Shown here in pieces: positions 1 through 13,177 of a stretch of DNA of 64,000 bases (positions within the stretch are counted from its first letter, which is position 1; every line of letters starts with the position of its first letter). The notes beneath the pieces are model-generated. The model was not told the origin of the DNA. It ran no database searches and was given only the letters and a program-made list of their open reading frames with translations. A program made the position numbers and the translations under genes. The stretch comes from Straminergon stramineum. Its lineage: Eukaryota; Streptophyta; Bryopsida; Hypnales; Calliergonaceae. The stretch lies in the NCBI GenBank assembly GCA_963920665.1, contig OY987273.1, positions 11,224,501 to 11,288,500 of the forward strand, written 5' to 3'.

Positions 1-1400
1 AGGAACCTCCAACCCCGCAGCTAGTGATAAAAAAAATGGTACTCTAATTCAATCAAGATGAATTAGAAGACTTACTCTTTTCTACAAAATTTCAAAACAA
101 TTAATTTAGCCTTGAAACTAGAATGTGCTATAGTTGTGCATTTTTCTTGATCAATTTCTAAGGAGCAAAGAAGACCTCTCGATGCCAAGAGGAGCCCCCA
201 ACCCTACATGAAGTGATCAAAAACAAATTGTACTCTAATTCAATGAAGATGAACTAAAGGACTTGCTCTTTTCCACAAAAATAAAAATAAAAATAAAAAT
301 AAAAATTTTAGCTTTGCAACTAGAATGCACTATAGTTGTATTTTTTTCTTGATCACTTTCTAGGGGTGGAAGAAGACCTCTTGGCACCGAGAGGAACCCC
401 CACCCCCGCAACCTGTGATAAAAAAAAATTGTAGCTTTTCAACTAGAATGTGCTCCAACTATGCTTGTGCAAGGTTTGGGTGTTTGCTTCTTGATTAACT
501 TCTAGGCAAGGACGGGGTCCTCTTGGCGCCGAGAGGAACCCTTGAGCCGTAGGAAAAAGAAATTTTTATTTTTTATTTTTTTTGTGGCTAATTGGGGTCC
601 ATCAAAGGGCAAGCCATGCCAAGTCTCCCCCCCCCCTCCCCCCCCCCCCCTTTATTGGTGATGAGACAAATTTTCCATACAATTGGTAAGTACTATTTTT
701 TATGTCCAAGTGTAAAAATGGTGAAGTGCATATTTTTAACTCTTTCATTTAGCTCTTGAAGACTTGTTCATGACTTTGTGTATATGAGATTTTTTAAAAT
801 TTTGGCTTAAAACTTAGATTCAATTTGGTTGTGCTTGTGCAAGAGTTGATTGTCTTTTGATCACATGTTGGGTTGTTCAAGGGAGCTCTTGGTGTCAATG
901 GGATCTCAACCACATATGTAGTGATCAAGAAAAAATAAAATTTGTACTCTGCCTCTTTTTTTCAACTCTTGATCGTAGCATTTGGTTATTCTTTTGATCA
1001 CCTAGATTTACATTCAAGGGACCTTCTAGTATCAATGGAAGCTAAAGGCCCGAGCTTTAGTAGTCTTGAATTGAACTAGAGGTTCTTTAATTTTTTTGAG
1101 CCAAATCAATTTAGAACTTATGGTCTTTTGCTTTGAGCTATTGGTTATTTTTTTAATCACCTAGTGAGATCTAGGTTTGAGATCCAAGTACTTTGTGGCG
1201 TCGATGGGAGCTAGGGGCCTGAGCTTCTATAACCTCAAAATCAAATTATTATGATGCCAATTCAGTTTCAACTCAGATCCCTCATAAGTAGAATTAGGTT
1301 TTGTTTTGATTGACTAGCTTTGGATTTGGAGAACTTGTGGTGTCAATAGAAGCCAAGAGCTCTAAGCCAATGTTTTCAAAATCAAAATATGGGGTATTGA
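1..1400. repeat. Degenerate tandem array of ~140-200 bp units
   Basis: Units start at about 1, 190, 392 and 534, each opening with an AGGAACC/AGGAGCC-like box followed by a purine-rich GTGATAAAAAA or GTGATCAAAAA stretch, a CAACTAGAATG box, a CTTGATCA box and a closing CTCTTGGCGCCGAG-type box. Further, poorer units (near 880, 1010, 1190 and 1330) keep the 'CTTGGTGTCAATGGGA' and 'TTTTGATCACCTAG' boxes. The array runs off the left edge of the window. I see no ORF consistent with all units, so this is probably satellite-like or a decayed minisatellite within a larger repeat. Confidence 0.7.
628..652. repeat. Cytosine homopolymer tract
   Basis: A run of C broken by a single T inside the tandem array. 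It is a low-complexity tract, prone to slippage and to sequencing error; the length should not be trusted. Confidence 0.8.
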
Positions 1401-1524
1401 ATTTAAAATAATAATTTTGATGCTAATTCATTTTCAAACTATTTGTTCTCATTTATAACTTTAGCTTGTACCTTATAATTACAAGGCTATTGATTTGGGC
1501 TAGAGGCTTGGATCGCACTATTGA

Positions 1525-1660
1525 CACTAGAAGAAAACAGTGTCCAAATTAACTAACAGTGTCTAAATTGACAGAAAATTGACAAATTTTTCCAAATCAA
1601 CTACTAAAAATCAACTTAAAATATCCTAATGGACACTGCTCCCTTGTAATATGAGGACAC
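1525..1660 (+). mobile_element. CACTA (EnSpm)-type transposon end, fragment
   Basis: The stretch begins CACTAGAAGAAAA, the terminal form typical of plant CACTA elements. It carries the subterminal direct repeat CAGTGTCCAAATTAA / CAGTGTCTAAATTGA, and an inverted GGACACTG lies near 1633. No transposase and no second CTAGTG terminus were found within the next few kilobases, so this is a solitary end or a short decayed non-autonomous copy. Confidence 0.5.
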
Positions 1661-4600
1661 CCTCATAAAATTGTAGAAAATTAACTTTGTAACTTTTATC
1701 TCCAACCTTTGAATGAGACCCTATTTTATATCTTGTCTTTATATTTCATTATATCATCTTGTTGTGATGATCATAGTGAGATCAACGTTGCAATGGAGCT
1801 TGACAACGCTTGAATATGAGTTTGTGCATGGATATAAAGATGGTTCTTGCATATTCTATGTCTTCATTACAAATAAGTAGGGAGAAGAACATGTCTCTGA
1901 TGTAAAGAAATGTAAATTGGTCCTCTATAGAATGAAAAAAATAGGAAAAGAACATTTTCAATGCCACTTTGAATTCTATTTTTGAGTTGTAACATATCCA
2001 GAATTCAAAGTTCCTTGTTTGTAATGGAAACCATTGTCTATTTTCTTGGACAACTAAAATATCTCATCATAATAAATATGACTGAGATTGGTATATATTT
2101 GTGGATTCCATTATCTTAGAGACAAAAATGTATATTGGCATTGTCATGCATATTAAACATGACATCAACAAGTATGTGTAGTTTGCTTTACTTATTATCT
2201 TTGTTTTACTATTTGAATGTCTTTTAGAATTTTATAGATCTATCTAAAATGATTTGCTCTTGTCACTAGACATATTGAAAATTCATTACAACTAGCTTGA
2301 TACACACCTTATACAAGGTCTACAAATATGGAGTTCTGCGTTTGGATAAATTCTCAAAACATCTCAATCCCTTTGAGATGTGACAATGTCAAAAAAACTT
2401 GAGGAAGAGTTAGTACACATATCAACAAAGGTCTTCATTTCTTATGTAAATTTCACCCTAATCTTGTACAACATTTCCTTTTTGTGATTTTGGAATTTGC
2501 CCTAGTGCCTTATCCTTCTTGTTTGTTTCAATTCAATATTGTAGTACAAGATTGCTATTGCATTTGATGCAATAGTGTGGTTGTACAAGGAAAATACACT
2601 AGAGGAGGACCAATTCGAAGAAGGTGCTTTGCAATTTTTCTATGTGACAGTTGTAGAATCAAAGAATGGAACATCATCGGTTGATGGTAGTGGCCATTCT
2701 TAATCCATGTCTACATCTTCTATGTGATTCTATTTCTATTTACATTGCACTTGTTGGATTTTCTTTTCTCATATATTGCACCTTGTTTTATGTACTTCTA
2801 CTGTGACCACTTTGTATAGCCAAAATTGTTATGTTCTAAACTTCCCCTTCCTATTGAAATTTGTTGGTTATGGATGAAATTCTACTCAATGTATTATAGT
2901 GTTGCAAAATGTGAAGATAATTTTAGTATACAAATCCCAATTTTTCATTACTCCAAAGTCCACGATCATAGGTCCCTCATCAAATTTCAACCCATAATAC
3001 TTGTAGGCTCATAGGTTCACAAGCTCACAGGCTCATGCTTATAGGCTCACAGAATAGCAACCCTATTTGACCAATCACTAAAGAACTTCATCCACATTAA
3101 AATCAAACTTCATCCAACCTTTTCTCACTTAAAATTAAAGTATTTCTTAAATGAAAATAGATTCTTGAATCTTTATATGATTCCCTAATTGATTCTTAAT
3201 TTAAATAATTCCTTAAAGATTCTTTAGAAATTATTTTTAATTATCTTCTAATCTAACTTAAATCAAACTTTCTATTCTAAAATTATTATTTTTAGGATTT
3301 TATGTTTTAAAAATGAAAACTCAAAAACTACCTTCCTGAAAAGGTAAGATACTAAAAAACTAAATTCCTAATGGAAAAGTTATTAATGAATGAAATTTGT
3401 TTTAAGAGTCTAACTAATTAAATTTCGTTCATTAATTATTCTTAGTCTAAACAAACAGTTATAATTTCTAAATTCTTCCAAGATTCTAAGATTCCTTTGT
3501 TTGATTCTTTTGGATGAAAATATCAATTTTTCATCTAAATTTCAAATAAAGTTCATCTAATTGTAAATGGTTAAATTTTTTCTTATTTTCTAAATTAAAA
3601 TCTAATTCAAAATTTTTTAATGTTAATTTTCTTTTCTAATTTTCCTAAAGTTTTCTATAATTTATTCTATTAAGTAAAATTTTATCAAATTGAAATTTAA
3701 AGAGCAAAATATGAAGAATTTTAATATACCTTTTCGATGAAGGAGTCAATCGTATTGTCCTCAAGGATCATGAGATGTATGGTTTCATAGTAACCTACTC
3801 CTTTCTCCTCCATTTTTGCTAATCCATCATGCGATTTGAAATTAATCTTTGTTCATTGTTGTATTTTTATTTCAATTTTGCTTTTCTTGGTAATAGTTAT
3901 GGGATTTTATTAATTTTGGTTGTATTTAAAGCAATTCCTAATTAATTAGAAATTATTTTAATACCTCAAAACCTTTTAAATCCGCTAAGTCAAATCAAAT
4001 CTAATAAATTCTAATTATTTTGTAATTTCCTAATCATCCAAAAGATATTAGTTGGCGTTTTGTCTTTATCTATTTGTCTTCTTAAGCCTAATAAAACAAA
4101 ACTTAACCAAAGCCTAGCCTTCTAATTCATATAAGAATCCTAATTAATGACTAACCAACAATTTGATGAATAGTAACGAGAATAAAATTTCAAATAAAAT
4201 CCAAAAGATTCATACCTTATTAATTGCTTGGATTCTTTTTTCTCTTCTCCTTCCTTTCGTCTCCGTCCTTTCTCTTCAACTCTTCAACTCTCTCATTTGT
4301 TGTTTTGCATTTTGTGTTCTTAAGAGTTGGTGAGAGTGATGTGAGTTGATGATGAGTGCTTAACTAAAATTTTAGAATATTAGCACTTCTTTTTAAATTT
4401 CCAAACAATTGTGAAACTCATCTTAAATTTAGTATTTGAGTTGTCCTTCTTCATAGTATCAATAGCTGATTTTTCTTCCTAGTGTTTGGTTGAGTTGGAC
4501 TCTCCTTTTAATGTTCAGTCACTGGTCCCCTTTTGTAGTCTCTAGGTTGAGCTGGGCTCACCTGCACAGCCCATGTTTGTTTCCCAATTGTCTCTGGGTT

Positions 4601-7439
4601 GAACTGGGCTCCCTTCTTAGTGTTCACTCATTGGTTCCCTTCATAGTCTTTGGATTGCCACATGTCATGTTGTGACTAGCCGTCGGCCCAGCCCTTGTCT
4701 TAGCAAGTCACCTTTTGAACCGGCACCTCGATCGTCACCTTAGATCGGCCCGGTTGATCTCCCGTACTTTAATTCTTTGTCTGCTCACCCTGTATTGGAT
4801 TCTTGGGTGGACCACAATCCCTTGCTTAATCATTGATTTTCTAAAACTTCACTTACTATTCTAATTTTAACTAATTAATTTTTAACTAAACTAATCGATT
4901 TTGGGGGGTTTGGGATTTTTTTCAACTTCTTAAATTCTAAACTAACAATCTAATTTTGGGGATTTGGGGAATAAATTTAAACTAAGAAAATCAAAGTGTT
5001 CTAATCTAATTGGGACTCTCTTTTTGGAATAATTTTAATAACTCTAACTAAAGGAAAAACTAATCTAAGTTTCGGGTTTTTTCTAACTACTACTAAGGAT
5101 TTTCTCAAGGGCTCAAACTAAAGAGTTTTGACTATTTCTTTCTAATTTTTTCACGAAATCAAATGACCCAAATTACTTCCATATGAAAGGACATTTTTCA
5201 AGCATACAAAGAAAAGTTTCTCTAAAAGCATCAATTTTGGAAATTCCAAAGTCAAAGCTTCATCATGCAAGGGTAACCCCAGGTATACACAGTGTCAATG
5301 GTCAAAGATTAGTATTTTGAAAGTTCAATCTTTAAAAGAGGTACACATGACAATGCTTAAATTGAACATTAAAGACTAATTTCTCAAAATTTCAAAGTAT
5401 CCAAGATTTAATCACTAAAGGATGTACGCATAACAACATTTAAACTGAACTTTAGCAATTAAAGTCCCAACCTCCATTATACAACGAATTTTGGATAAGA
5501 TTGGTTTAATAAACTTTTGGCAAAGTCAAGCTTCGCCGCCTTAAGTCTATTAACACCAAATTATGTTGTAATGAGTACAAATTGTTAGTATTTAAGAAAT
5601 CTTAAACGAAATTAGAGTTTGGAGGTCTATCCCTTCTAAAACTCTCACAAATCAAAGAAAATGGACGCTTAGCCTCGAAAACTCAAAGAAATCAAATGAA
5701 AATCTCTTTGAAGGGACCCTCTCATCTTTCAAAGTGTATAAATCAAAAGATAGAATGAAAATTAGATTGGATCTTGACCTGGATCAGTGCTCTTACTACG
5801 CCAATAGCATACGAAAAACAAAAGCAAAGTTTCGTTATGAGAATGAGGGTACCAACAACCTTGAAGGAAGGGCCTTTTATACTTGTCCTAGGCCCTCCCT
5901 AGTAAGTTTTTAGTAGAAAAACATTTACTTTCGACCTCTAGATATTTTCTAAACTACTCTAATGTATTTCCAAAATAATCTTTGTTTAATGGAAGAATTC
6001 TCTAGAACCCTCTCCATTTCGCTAATAAATCTTGACTAAATCAAATCCAAGATATTTTTCCAAAGATATTTTGAAAATAACCCTAATTAACCTAGATATT
6101 TTGCTAATTAACCCAAATTATTTCTAAATTATCTTTCTTTAAACCAAAGATGGCTTGTTATGCAAAAAAAAAGATCTTACCCGAATCCAATCTTCAATTT
6201 TCCTGAAGATATTTGCGAAATTAACTTTGAATTACTACTAATTACTCTAAAAAAATCAAACCTACTACTAGATCATTCCTATATTCTAGGGAACAACTCC
6301 AAATTGAAAAACAATTGCGCCATTATGTTTAGAAGATCCAAATTAGACTTGAGGACTCCCACCCCTTTCTTCCAAGTCGTTTGTAAGTGTAAAATCAACC
6401 TATGATAACTTCAAAGAAAAGTGAAAATTCTAACTTTTGGAATTTGTTTCTTTTGAGGAAATTGTTTGACTAAGGTCACTCAAAAGGTTTGTGGGAGTAA
6501 AAAAAGATCCCTCATTCACAACATTTTGATATTGTTAGCTCTTGGTATGTTGGTCAACTCGTCGCCAAGTTATAAATTTTTCAAAAGTTCAATGTAATTG
6601 ATGATTTTGGTACTTTAGAATGTCAAAATGTCTTCAAATTTTGTGGGGCACATCATTAGCATACAAAATCCTATCCTAATTATTAGTGGGATTCTATCGC
6701 AACATGGGTAATTTCTAGGAATTTACGACCATGTTTAAAGGTAGTTGACTTCCTATGGAGTCATCATGATTATTTTGAAAAAATCCGAAACTTTTTTGAT
6801 ACCTTCTAAGAAACTCCCAAAACCAAAGAACAACATTACATTTCACTTTGTTTTATTCATAGGGAAGCTAAAATTAGCAATTCCCTTTTAATTTCCATGT
6901 GAAAGAGAAATCATTCTTATATTGGGGAATGTTGAGACAACCACTTCTAATGTTGGCTCCTAGCATGCTTTTAAGCTAAAAACACCTTTCTTCATGCTTT
7001 GGTCACTTTCCCTTCACCTTATTTGCAGTTTGGTTTATTCTTCGACAAATTACCTGCAAATTAATATTTCCCAATCCAAATTCTTTACGAATTGGATGGT
7101 GAGCTATACTAGACTTTCTAGACGTAAAATAGACTTAGCTAGTTTTTCACATGCATTTGCAAGATTTAGTTTAGTATGGACAACTACTACGATTGGCTAA
7201 CATTCAGACCCTTAATTCTCTTGGAGATACTTAATTGACCTCTCAGACTCTCAACTAGGTACTAGAAGTAGGTAATTGGAGTGATTTAAATACTCTGTAC
7301 TTCTAGGATGATCCCTCAATACATTGGTAGGGACTTCTACCAAATACCACTCAAATACTCTTTTCATGTCTTTTTGCATATAAATACGCTAAAAACCTAA
7401 TAAAAAATTTTAAAAAATCTTGAATTTCAAGTGCCAACT
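1661..7439. other. AT-rich intergenic DNA, no recognisable gene
   Basis: Both strands were read for long open frames and known motifs. Only short frames with strongly AT-biased composition appear, and none resembles a protein family I know. A two-unit tandem repeat of about 109 bp lies at 4489-4665 (boxes GGTTGAGTTGGACTC / GGTTGAACTGGGCTC, each followed by TCACTGGTTCCC-like sequence), the only locally GC-richer patch here. The rest is probably old, unrecognisable repeat. Confidence 0.55.
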
Positions 7440-8704
7440 TGAGGGCTCACACAGACCTGGACAAAAACGGACTCAGAGGATGATGAAAATTTGCCCCTAC
7501 CAGTGGCACACAAGATTTAGACCCATGCATCCGTTAGGATGACTCTAGTGAATGCACCTAGTAGGGCACCAATGACTCAAGGCGGTAGTAGTTTGAAGAA
7601 GGCAAGGAAGGTGACGTAATTAGGATGATTTTAGTTAGTTAGGATTTGAAATTTTTAGTTCTGGGATGGGTTACCAAACATGAGCCTGGGTTTTGGATTT
7701 TTAGGGTCCACTTGCACTTTCTCAATTTCTCGGAAGGTCATTAGGTGGACACCTTGATTTCAAGGTGGCTTTTTGCCTTTGGGATTTTGATATTAAAGGG
7801 TAGGCAGGTCTGTTGCCCTCCCATTTCATCCTAGTACTTTCAATTATTTATTTTGTTCTCTTTCTTTAATCTAAGCCACCAAGTGGACATTCTGGTTCCA
7901 ACTTTATGCACAGAGTTTGGCGTGTGTGTTTGTATAAGTGCTGAGGTGTAAGAGGGAGTGAGAAAGGAGGAATCCAAATCTAGGGGGACTGGATTAGATT
8001 GGAGGGAACGTTTGTGACAAAGTTTAGGCTTATGAATGAGAACTTGCATGGGGTGCCTTTAAATTACCGGAACGGTAATCCAATAAAGAGTGGTGTGGAT
8101 GTGGGTGTGGAATCCAATGTAATTATGTGTGGAGATAAACAACCGCTAGAGGAACCCCCCTTCTTACTAGAAGGTTTGCCAATTATAGGATCAGTCTAAA
8201 AAACGACAAACAATCCCCTATCAGTTTTGAGTGTCTTTGGTCTATCGTTGTAGTGGAAGAGGTTGGAAATGGCCCTGAATGACTTGTTTTCCGGATTGAC
8301 CATACGAGAAGTTGTGAGGGTGTTTTCCCCATCTAATCTACTACAACATATGGTTATGAGAGTTTGTGTAGGTAGTGAGAGAGGAGAGTGTGAGGAATAC
8401 AAGTCGTGAGTCCCTACTCCTCTAAAAGATCAAAAGTGGACCCTCTGAGGGTAAAACAAAGGAATAGAAAACCAGTGTTTTGGAGAAGACAAAACCGAAA
8501 TCTGGGAGAGGCCGGATCTAGATTGAATTCCGAATAGACAGAATTTCTAGAAAAGAGAGTAAGGGTTGGATGGAGTGAGTAAGGAGGAAATCTAGACACC
8601 TTAGCTTGTAACAACATACTAGAATCCCCTGGGACGATATTTCGAGTCATTTTACAATGCACTTGTGTTGTAAGGCTACTTATGCCTAGACCATGTGTAC
8701 GACA
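7440..8704 (+). mobile_element. 5'-truncated copy 1 of the TG...CA element
   Basis: This stretch matches, in the same orientation, the last third of the element at 38535-42048: the end of its ORF (charged Glu/Asp tail, then a Lys/Arg-rich stop region), the 'GCCACCAAGTGGACA' box, the 'GTGAGTCCCTACYCCT' box and the terminal 'CCTGGGACGATATTTCGAGT' box, finishing at CGACA. The 5' two thirds are missing. The left edge is approximate because similarity fades gradually. Confidence 0.7.
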
Positions 8705-9567
8705 CCTAGATATTTCCAAAATTCATGGTATTCTAAAAGTACCCAATGACATCCAACGCTTATTTGCCCCACATCTTTAGTAATACTCCATACCTTGGAT
8801 GCATATCTATTCAATTAGACATGTAAATACTGGGCTTGCGCACATGGGCGAGGATGAGCCCTGAGTTCAACATCGCATAGAAAAAGGTGGGCACTACCCT
8901 ATATCTTGGGTTGCTAGGGTATGCTTCCCTCGCACAACACTTGGCTAAGGTTTTTCTGCAAGTTCAAAGCCTAAGGTAAAACAAACAAACTATTCAATAT
9001 TTTTAAAGGTCGTTATTAGTGTTATTTTTATGAATTGAAATCATCACCTCTTTCTATGTCTCTTGTGTCAAACTGAATTACTAGGAGCAAATTTAGTTGG
9101 AGCTTAGGAGAGCTTGGGATAGTTTAAATTTTGTGACTACTTTTCTTAGTATTTTTTTTTCCTATTATTGTTTTTGAAAGTTGTAGTACACATTATGCAA
9201 GATATGTCTTCAATTTTGGAAATTCAATTTTGTATTAAGTAAAAGATTTCCAAGGCCTTACCCATTTTAGGTTTCGAGTACAAATGTTTTTGGAAATTAA
9301 TTTGGGAGAGTTTTTTAAGTCAATAAGGAGCCCTCTTTTGTTGCTCAAGTTGTATCCACCTATGGCAATGAGAAACTCTTTGAATTATAAATCTAGGGCT
9401 TGGGAGGTATTGAATTCTAGTAGTGGAAATTCAATGGGGTTCAATTTTCTTTTGTTATTGTTGCTTGCCTCAGAGAAGAAACCAATGTTTTTTGCATCTT
9501 TTGCGTAGAGCTTAGGCAATCAACACATTGTTACTACATAGGAGTATCATAGAGATCTACTAAGGAA
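8705..9567. other. Non-coding stretch before the Harbinger remnant
   Basis: AT-rich DNA with no supported gene. Its right part probably contains the 5' end of the PIF/Harbinger element whose transposase remnant starts at 9568, but I could not identify a terminal inverted repeat or a TAA/TTA duplication with confidence. Confidence 0.45.
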
Positions 9568-10475
9568 ATGCACCACAACAAATTGAAGAAATTTTATAAG
9601 ATGAGTTTTAGTGCATTTGACAATTTGTTGAATATATTGACTTCTTTCTTGAAAAGTAGGTGTGTGAATGAAGTGAGGCTATAAATGGAAATCAAAAGAA
9701 TTGTAACATGTGTAATTTATACACTTGCATATGATTATAGTCTAGAGCACATGGTAGATTGTTTTAAGATTGGAGCTTCAACCATTAGAAGATATATTGA
9801 CATTGTTTGTGACATACTCACAAATAGAGACAAATTATTTAGCCACTACATTAGCGTTCCACGTGAAATTCACCTTCAAAGCATCATCTCATATTTTGAA
9901 GAATTGATGATTTTGTCCAACAGATGTGGAGCAATTGATGGGATACACATACCATTATTAGGAAATCTAAGTAGAAGAGTCTTATTAGCAACTAGTGATC
10001 TTTTCAATAGAAGAAAATCCACTCCATTTTATTACAAGTGGTTTGTGATTTTTAAATGATTTTCTAGAATGTGTGTACTAGCCAATCCATAGGAGTGAAT
10101 AATGGCGGCCAATTTCAAGTGTCTAGCTTATACAAGAATTTGAGAATAGAAAAGATTTTGTAAGAACTGATGGTTTTGATTAGAGATGTTAGATGTACTC
10201 CTTATTTCATTGGAGATGTTGCTTATTCCATTTGCACCTACTTGATGAAGAATTGGAAGGTTCCTAGTGATTTGTAGAAAAAAGTTCTGACAAGTTTATG
10301 AAATCCAGAAGTGTTATGATTGAACAAGTGTGTGGCATATTGAAAAATAGAAGCATACTTTTGAAGACTTTTAATTCTAGAATTGATAGAGTTGCTACAA
10401 TTATAGTAGCTTGTTGTTGGTTACACAACAATTGTGAGATGTTAAACGAGTGAAAGCCTCATGTGGCTTATGAAA
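9568..10475 (+). pseudogene. PIF/Harbinger transposase (DDE_Tnp_4-like), decayed
   Basis: The frame from 9568 first reads a helical N-terminal segment with KFYKMSFSAFDNLL, typical of the start of Harbinger nucleases. A TAA follows at 9682, then the frame resumes (9685-10059) through a helix-turn-helix-like stretch (FKIGASTIRRYID) to CGAIDGIHIPL. That last block matches the first catalytic Asp block (GAIDGTHI) of the PIF/Harbinger DDE domain. Downstream, past stops and shifts, YFIGDVAYSICTYLMKNW matches the second Asp block (GDxAYPL...). The third acidic residue cannot be placed. Several stops make it non-functional. In the family this nuclease works with a Myb/SANT DNA-binding partner, and a decayed one lies convergently at 10880-11624. 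Confidence 0.75.
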
Positions 10476-10879
10476 GTTTGTGAAGAGATCCACTTGTTAT
10501 ATTTGAGAATGTAAGATTACTTTTGGTTAGCGAGGAAGAATAAAAAAAATGTTAGGGAGAAATACTTATACAAAAATTGTTCACGCAAAAGATAATAGAA
10601 ATTCCTAATGATAAATAAATACAATGACATTTCATGTACTTTGAATTTGAATACATGTATACATGTAATTATAATTAAATAGAAAAATATATTGAATTCA
10701 ACGTAATGGAAGTTGGAACAAATGTAGTCAAAATCAAACCAAATCAAATTCCATATAAAATTTGAAATAAAATTTTAATGTCCTAAATCCCTAACACACA
10801 TAAGATGCAACATCTATTTAGAACTACTTCAAGAATCTTTGACTTTCAAAGCTTCTATAAACAAAGCTGCCATCTATAA

Positions 10880-11624
10880 TTACTTCTTCAACACCATCTT
10901 CCTACCCTCTTTCTCATTGTTTATCAAGTTCTCTATGATTGCAACTTCGTCTTTTCTACATCTAAAATTTCCTTGGAAAAATTGGTAATGGCCGAGGCAA
11001 ATGATTCATCTCCTTCACCCAATTTCTTCTTTCCAATACTCTTGTTCATTTGTCCTTCATATCCTGATTGATTAACTACCTTTGTGTATGGTAATTGTGA
11101 AGAAGAAGCACCTGCAATGGGGAAGGTGGAAGAGTACTAGGCAAGGTGCTCTCATCATCATCAGGCAAAATGTAAATCTCAAAATACTATAAACAAATTC
11201 CTTGATCAACACCATGAGGCACATTGTTGGTTCTAGCAATACCATTAAAAATATTGTCAAAAATACCAAACCATTGTGTCCAAGTAGAAAGGGGGGCTCT
11301 AGTTTCTTCTTATTTTTCCTTCTCCTAGTACATTGTCTTCATTTTGCCCCATTTGTTACAAGTTTGCTACCAAGTTCTTTGAGTCTCTTCTAGGAAATGA
11401 GTATTGAGTTGCCTCACAAAGAACTTCCAATTTGCTTGCTTGAAGGGCTTATGGTTGTACTCTTGATATTTTTCTTCACACATGACTACAAGAAACCTCA
11501 AAGTCTCCTCCTTCCATTACTTCACATTTGAGGTACCACAAAAACTTCTATCTTGAATCCCCAAAGAACTATGACCCCCTTCATCAAGAAGCATTAGAGC
11601 TAGTACCACCTTAGGAACCTCCAT
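10880..11624 (-). pseudogene. Myb/SANT-like (Myb_DNA-bind_3 type) partner of Harbinger, decayed
   Basis: Reading leftwards from an ATG at 11624, a short acidic leader is followed (about 11520-11310) by WKEETLRFLVVMCEEKY, then FKQANWKFFVRQLN, then TCNKWGKMKTMY. These three Trp/aromatic-anchored helices match the plant Myb/SANT-like (PF12776-type) fold, including the NKW..MK..Y signature. In-frame TAA/TAG codons interrupt it at least four times. The C-terminal part near 10990 (DESFASAITNFSKEILDVEK) resembles the helical tail common in these proteins. Lying opposite the transposase at 9568-10475, it completes the two-gene layout of PIF/Harbinger transposons. Confidence 0.65.
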
Positions 11625-13177
11625 AATGTTAACCAAAAAAATGAAAACCCTAGCTTACTTGAATGGAAACAAGCTCTCTAATGTAGGAGACACTTTGAAG
11701 CTCTATGTGAGAATGAAGGTGGTTGCTAGGAGGTTGTTAGTTTTGACAATGCTAACTTTTTTCTTTTCCATTGTACCCTACGTACAAAACTCTTTATAAC
11801 TCTGTTGTCAAGGTTCAAGTCATACATTTTGTTAGCCCTATACTATGAGGGTTGGCTCAAGCAAACTCATACTAGTGATTCAAGAACTAGATTATGGATT
11901 TTAGTGCAATAAGCTACCTAGTTTATAGAATTTAGTACAATATCCTACCTTCAAGACAAACATGCATCAACTTTAACTACCTTGAGACCCTAGGTAAGCA
12001 ACTACTGTCAAAATAAAATTTATTTATGAAAACTTCAAATGCATAATAAACTACTTTAAGCATTTATGATTATAAAATAAAAGATTTCCTGTAAAAGTGT
12101 TTTGAAAGAGAAATTCAAAAATATAACATTTAATAAATATAGGTATGTATTTTATAAGTTATAATGAATAATAAGTAAATAATAAGTCAAGTCATAAATA
12201 TAGGTGTGCTCATCTAGAGGCTAGGCCATAATTTTAAAATAATTTATAATTATAAAATAACAGAACATAAAATAAAATAAAATTTATTTTATTGTTTCAA
12301 TGAATGTAGATGTTTTAAGGGAGATATAATAGACAACTACATAAAACTATAAAAGGCTGCGTTAGAAGTCGTTTGAATTTAGTGTTGCCGCATGAACTTT
12401 TGAGAAGTTGTGTCATAAAGCTGTTTGAAGTTTAGGGTTGCCGCCAAAAATTTTCCAACTTGAATTTTTGCCACGAAAAGTTTTGAGAGCTAGGTCTTGA
12501 ACGCCGCCTCTTTCCTTTAGTCCTCACTTGGTTTCTTTTCCTCTTTCAAACCCTGGCAAGAACATAGTCTTGTTTCAAACATTTCCATAGCTTTCTTTAA
12601 GAAATTCAATTGCTCGCATTGTTGCTATTGGAATCAAACACAGAAAGAATAGCGCAAACCAACACCAAAGTAATGAGAAGAGAAAGAGTGCCCAAGGACG
12701 GTATTGTGCATGCAAATGTGTTTGCGTGCGGTATTTTGTTGTTGTTGTTGGAGATTGCTCAATCCAAGGCTCAGTCTTCTAGTATACAAAATACATTGTG
12801 AATAGTGATTTCATTTCTTTACACCTATTTGCTATGTGTTGAATGCAAAATGAAAGTGTGGAAATAGATGAGTTGTTTGTGACATGAATCTAACTGTAGG
12901 ATGTATAGCATCAAGCTACCTTATACTAGGCTACCGAAATCACCTATATAAATTCATTTTCATATAGATTTACTTAGGCTTTGCTCGTCAGTTTCAATGT
13001 TATGATCGATAATGCATGAATCAAATGTCAATTTTCCTAATTTAGTAGAATTCTGCAACTTAGGCTTGAAACATAAATTAACACCAATCCAATCTAATTT
13101 TTACAGCTAAGATTCAATGATTGAGACACTTTTTTTGAATCACACCTATTTAATAATACAGTGGCAAAGCTATGAGA
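11625..13177. other. Non-coding AT-rich stretch
   Basis: No gene is supported. The interval 12000-12330 is extremely AT-rich. At 12360-12520 a loosely repeated segment (GTTTGAATTTAGTGTTGCCGC, then GTTTGAAGTTTAGGGTTGCCGC) forms a poor two-unit direct repeat. The right end of the Harbinger element should fall near 11700-11800 but was not resolved. Confidence 0.45.
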
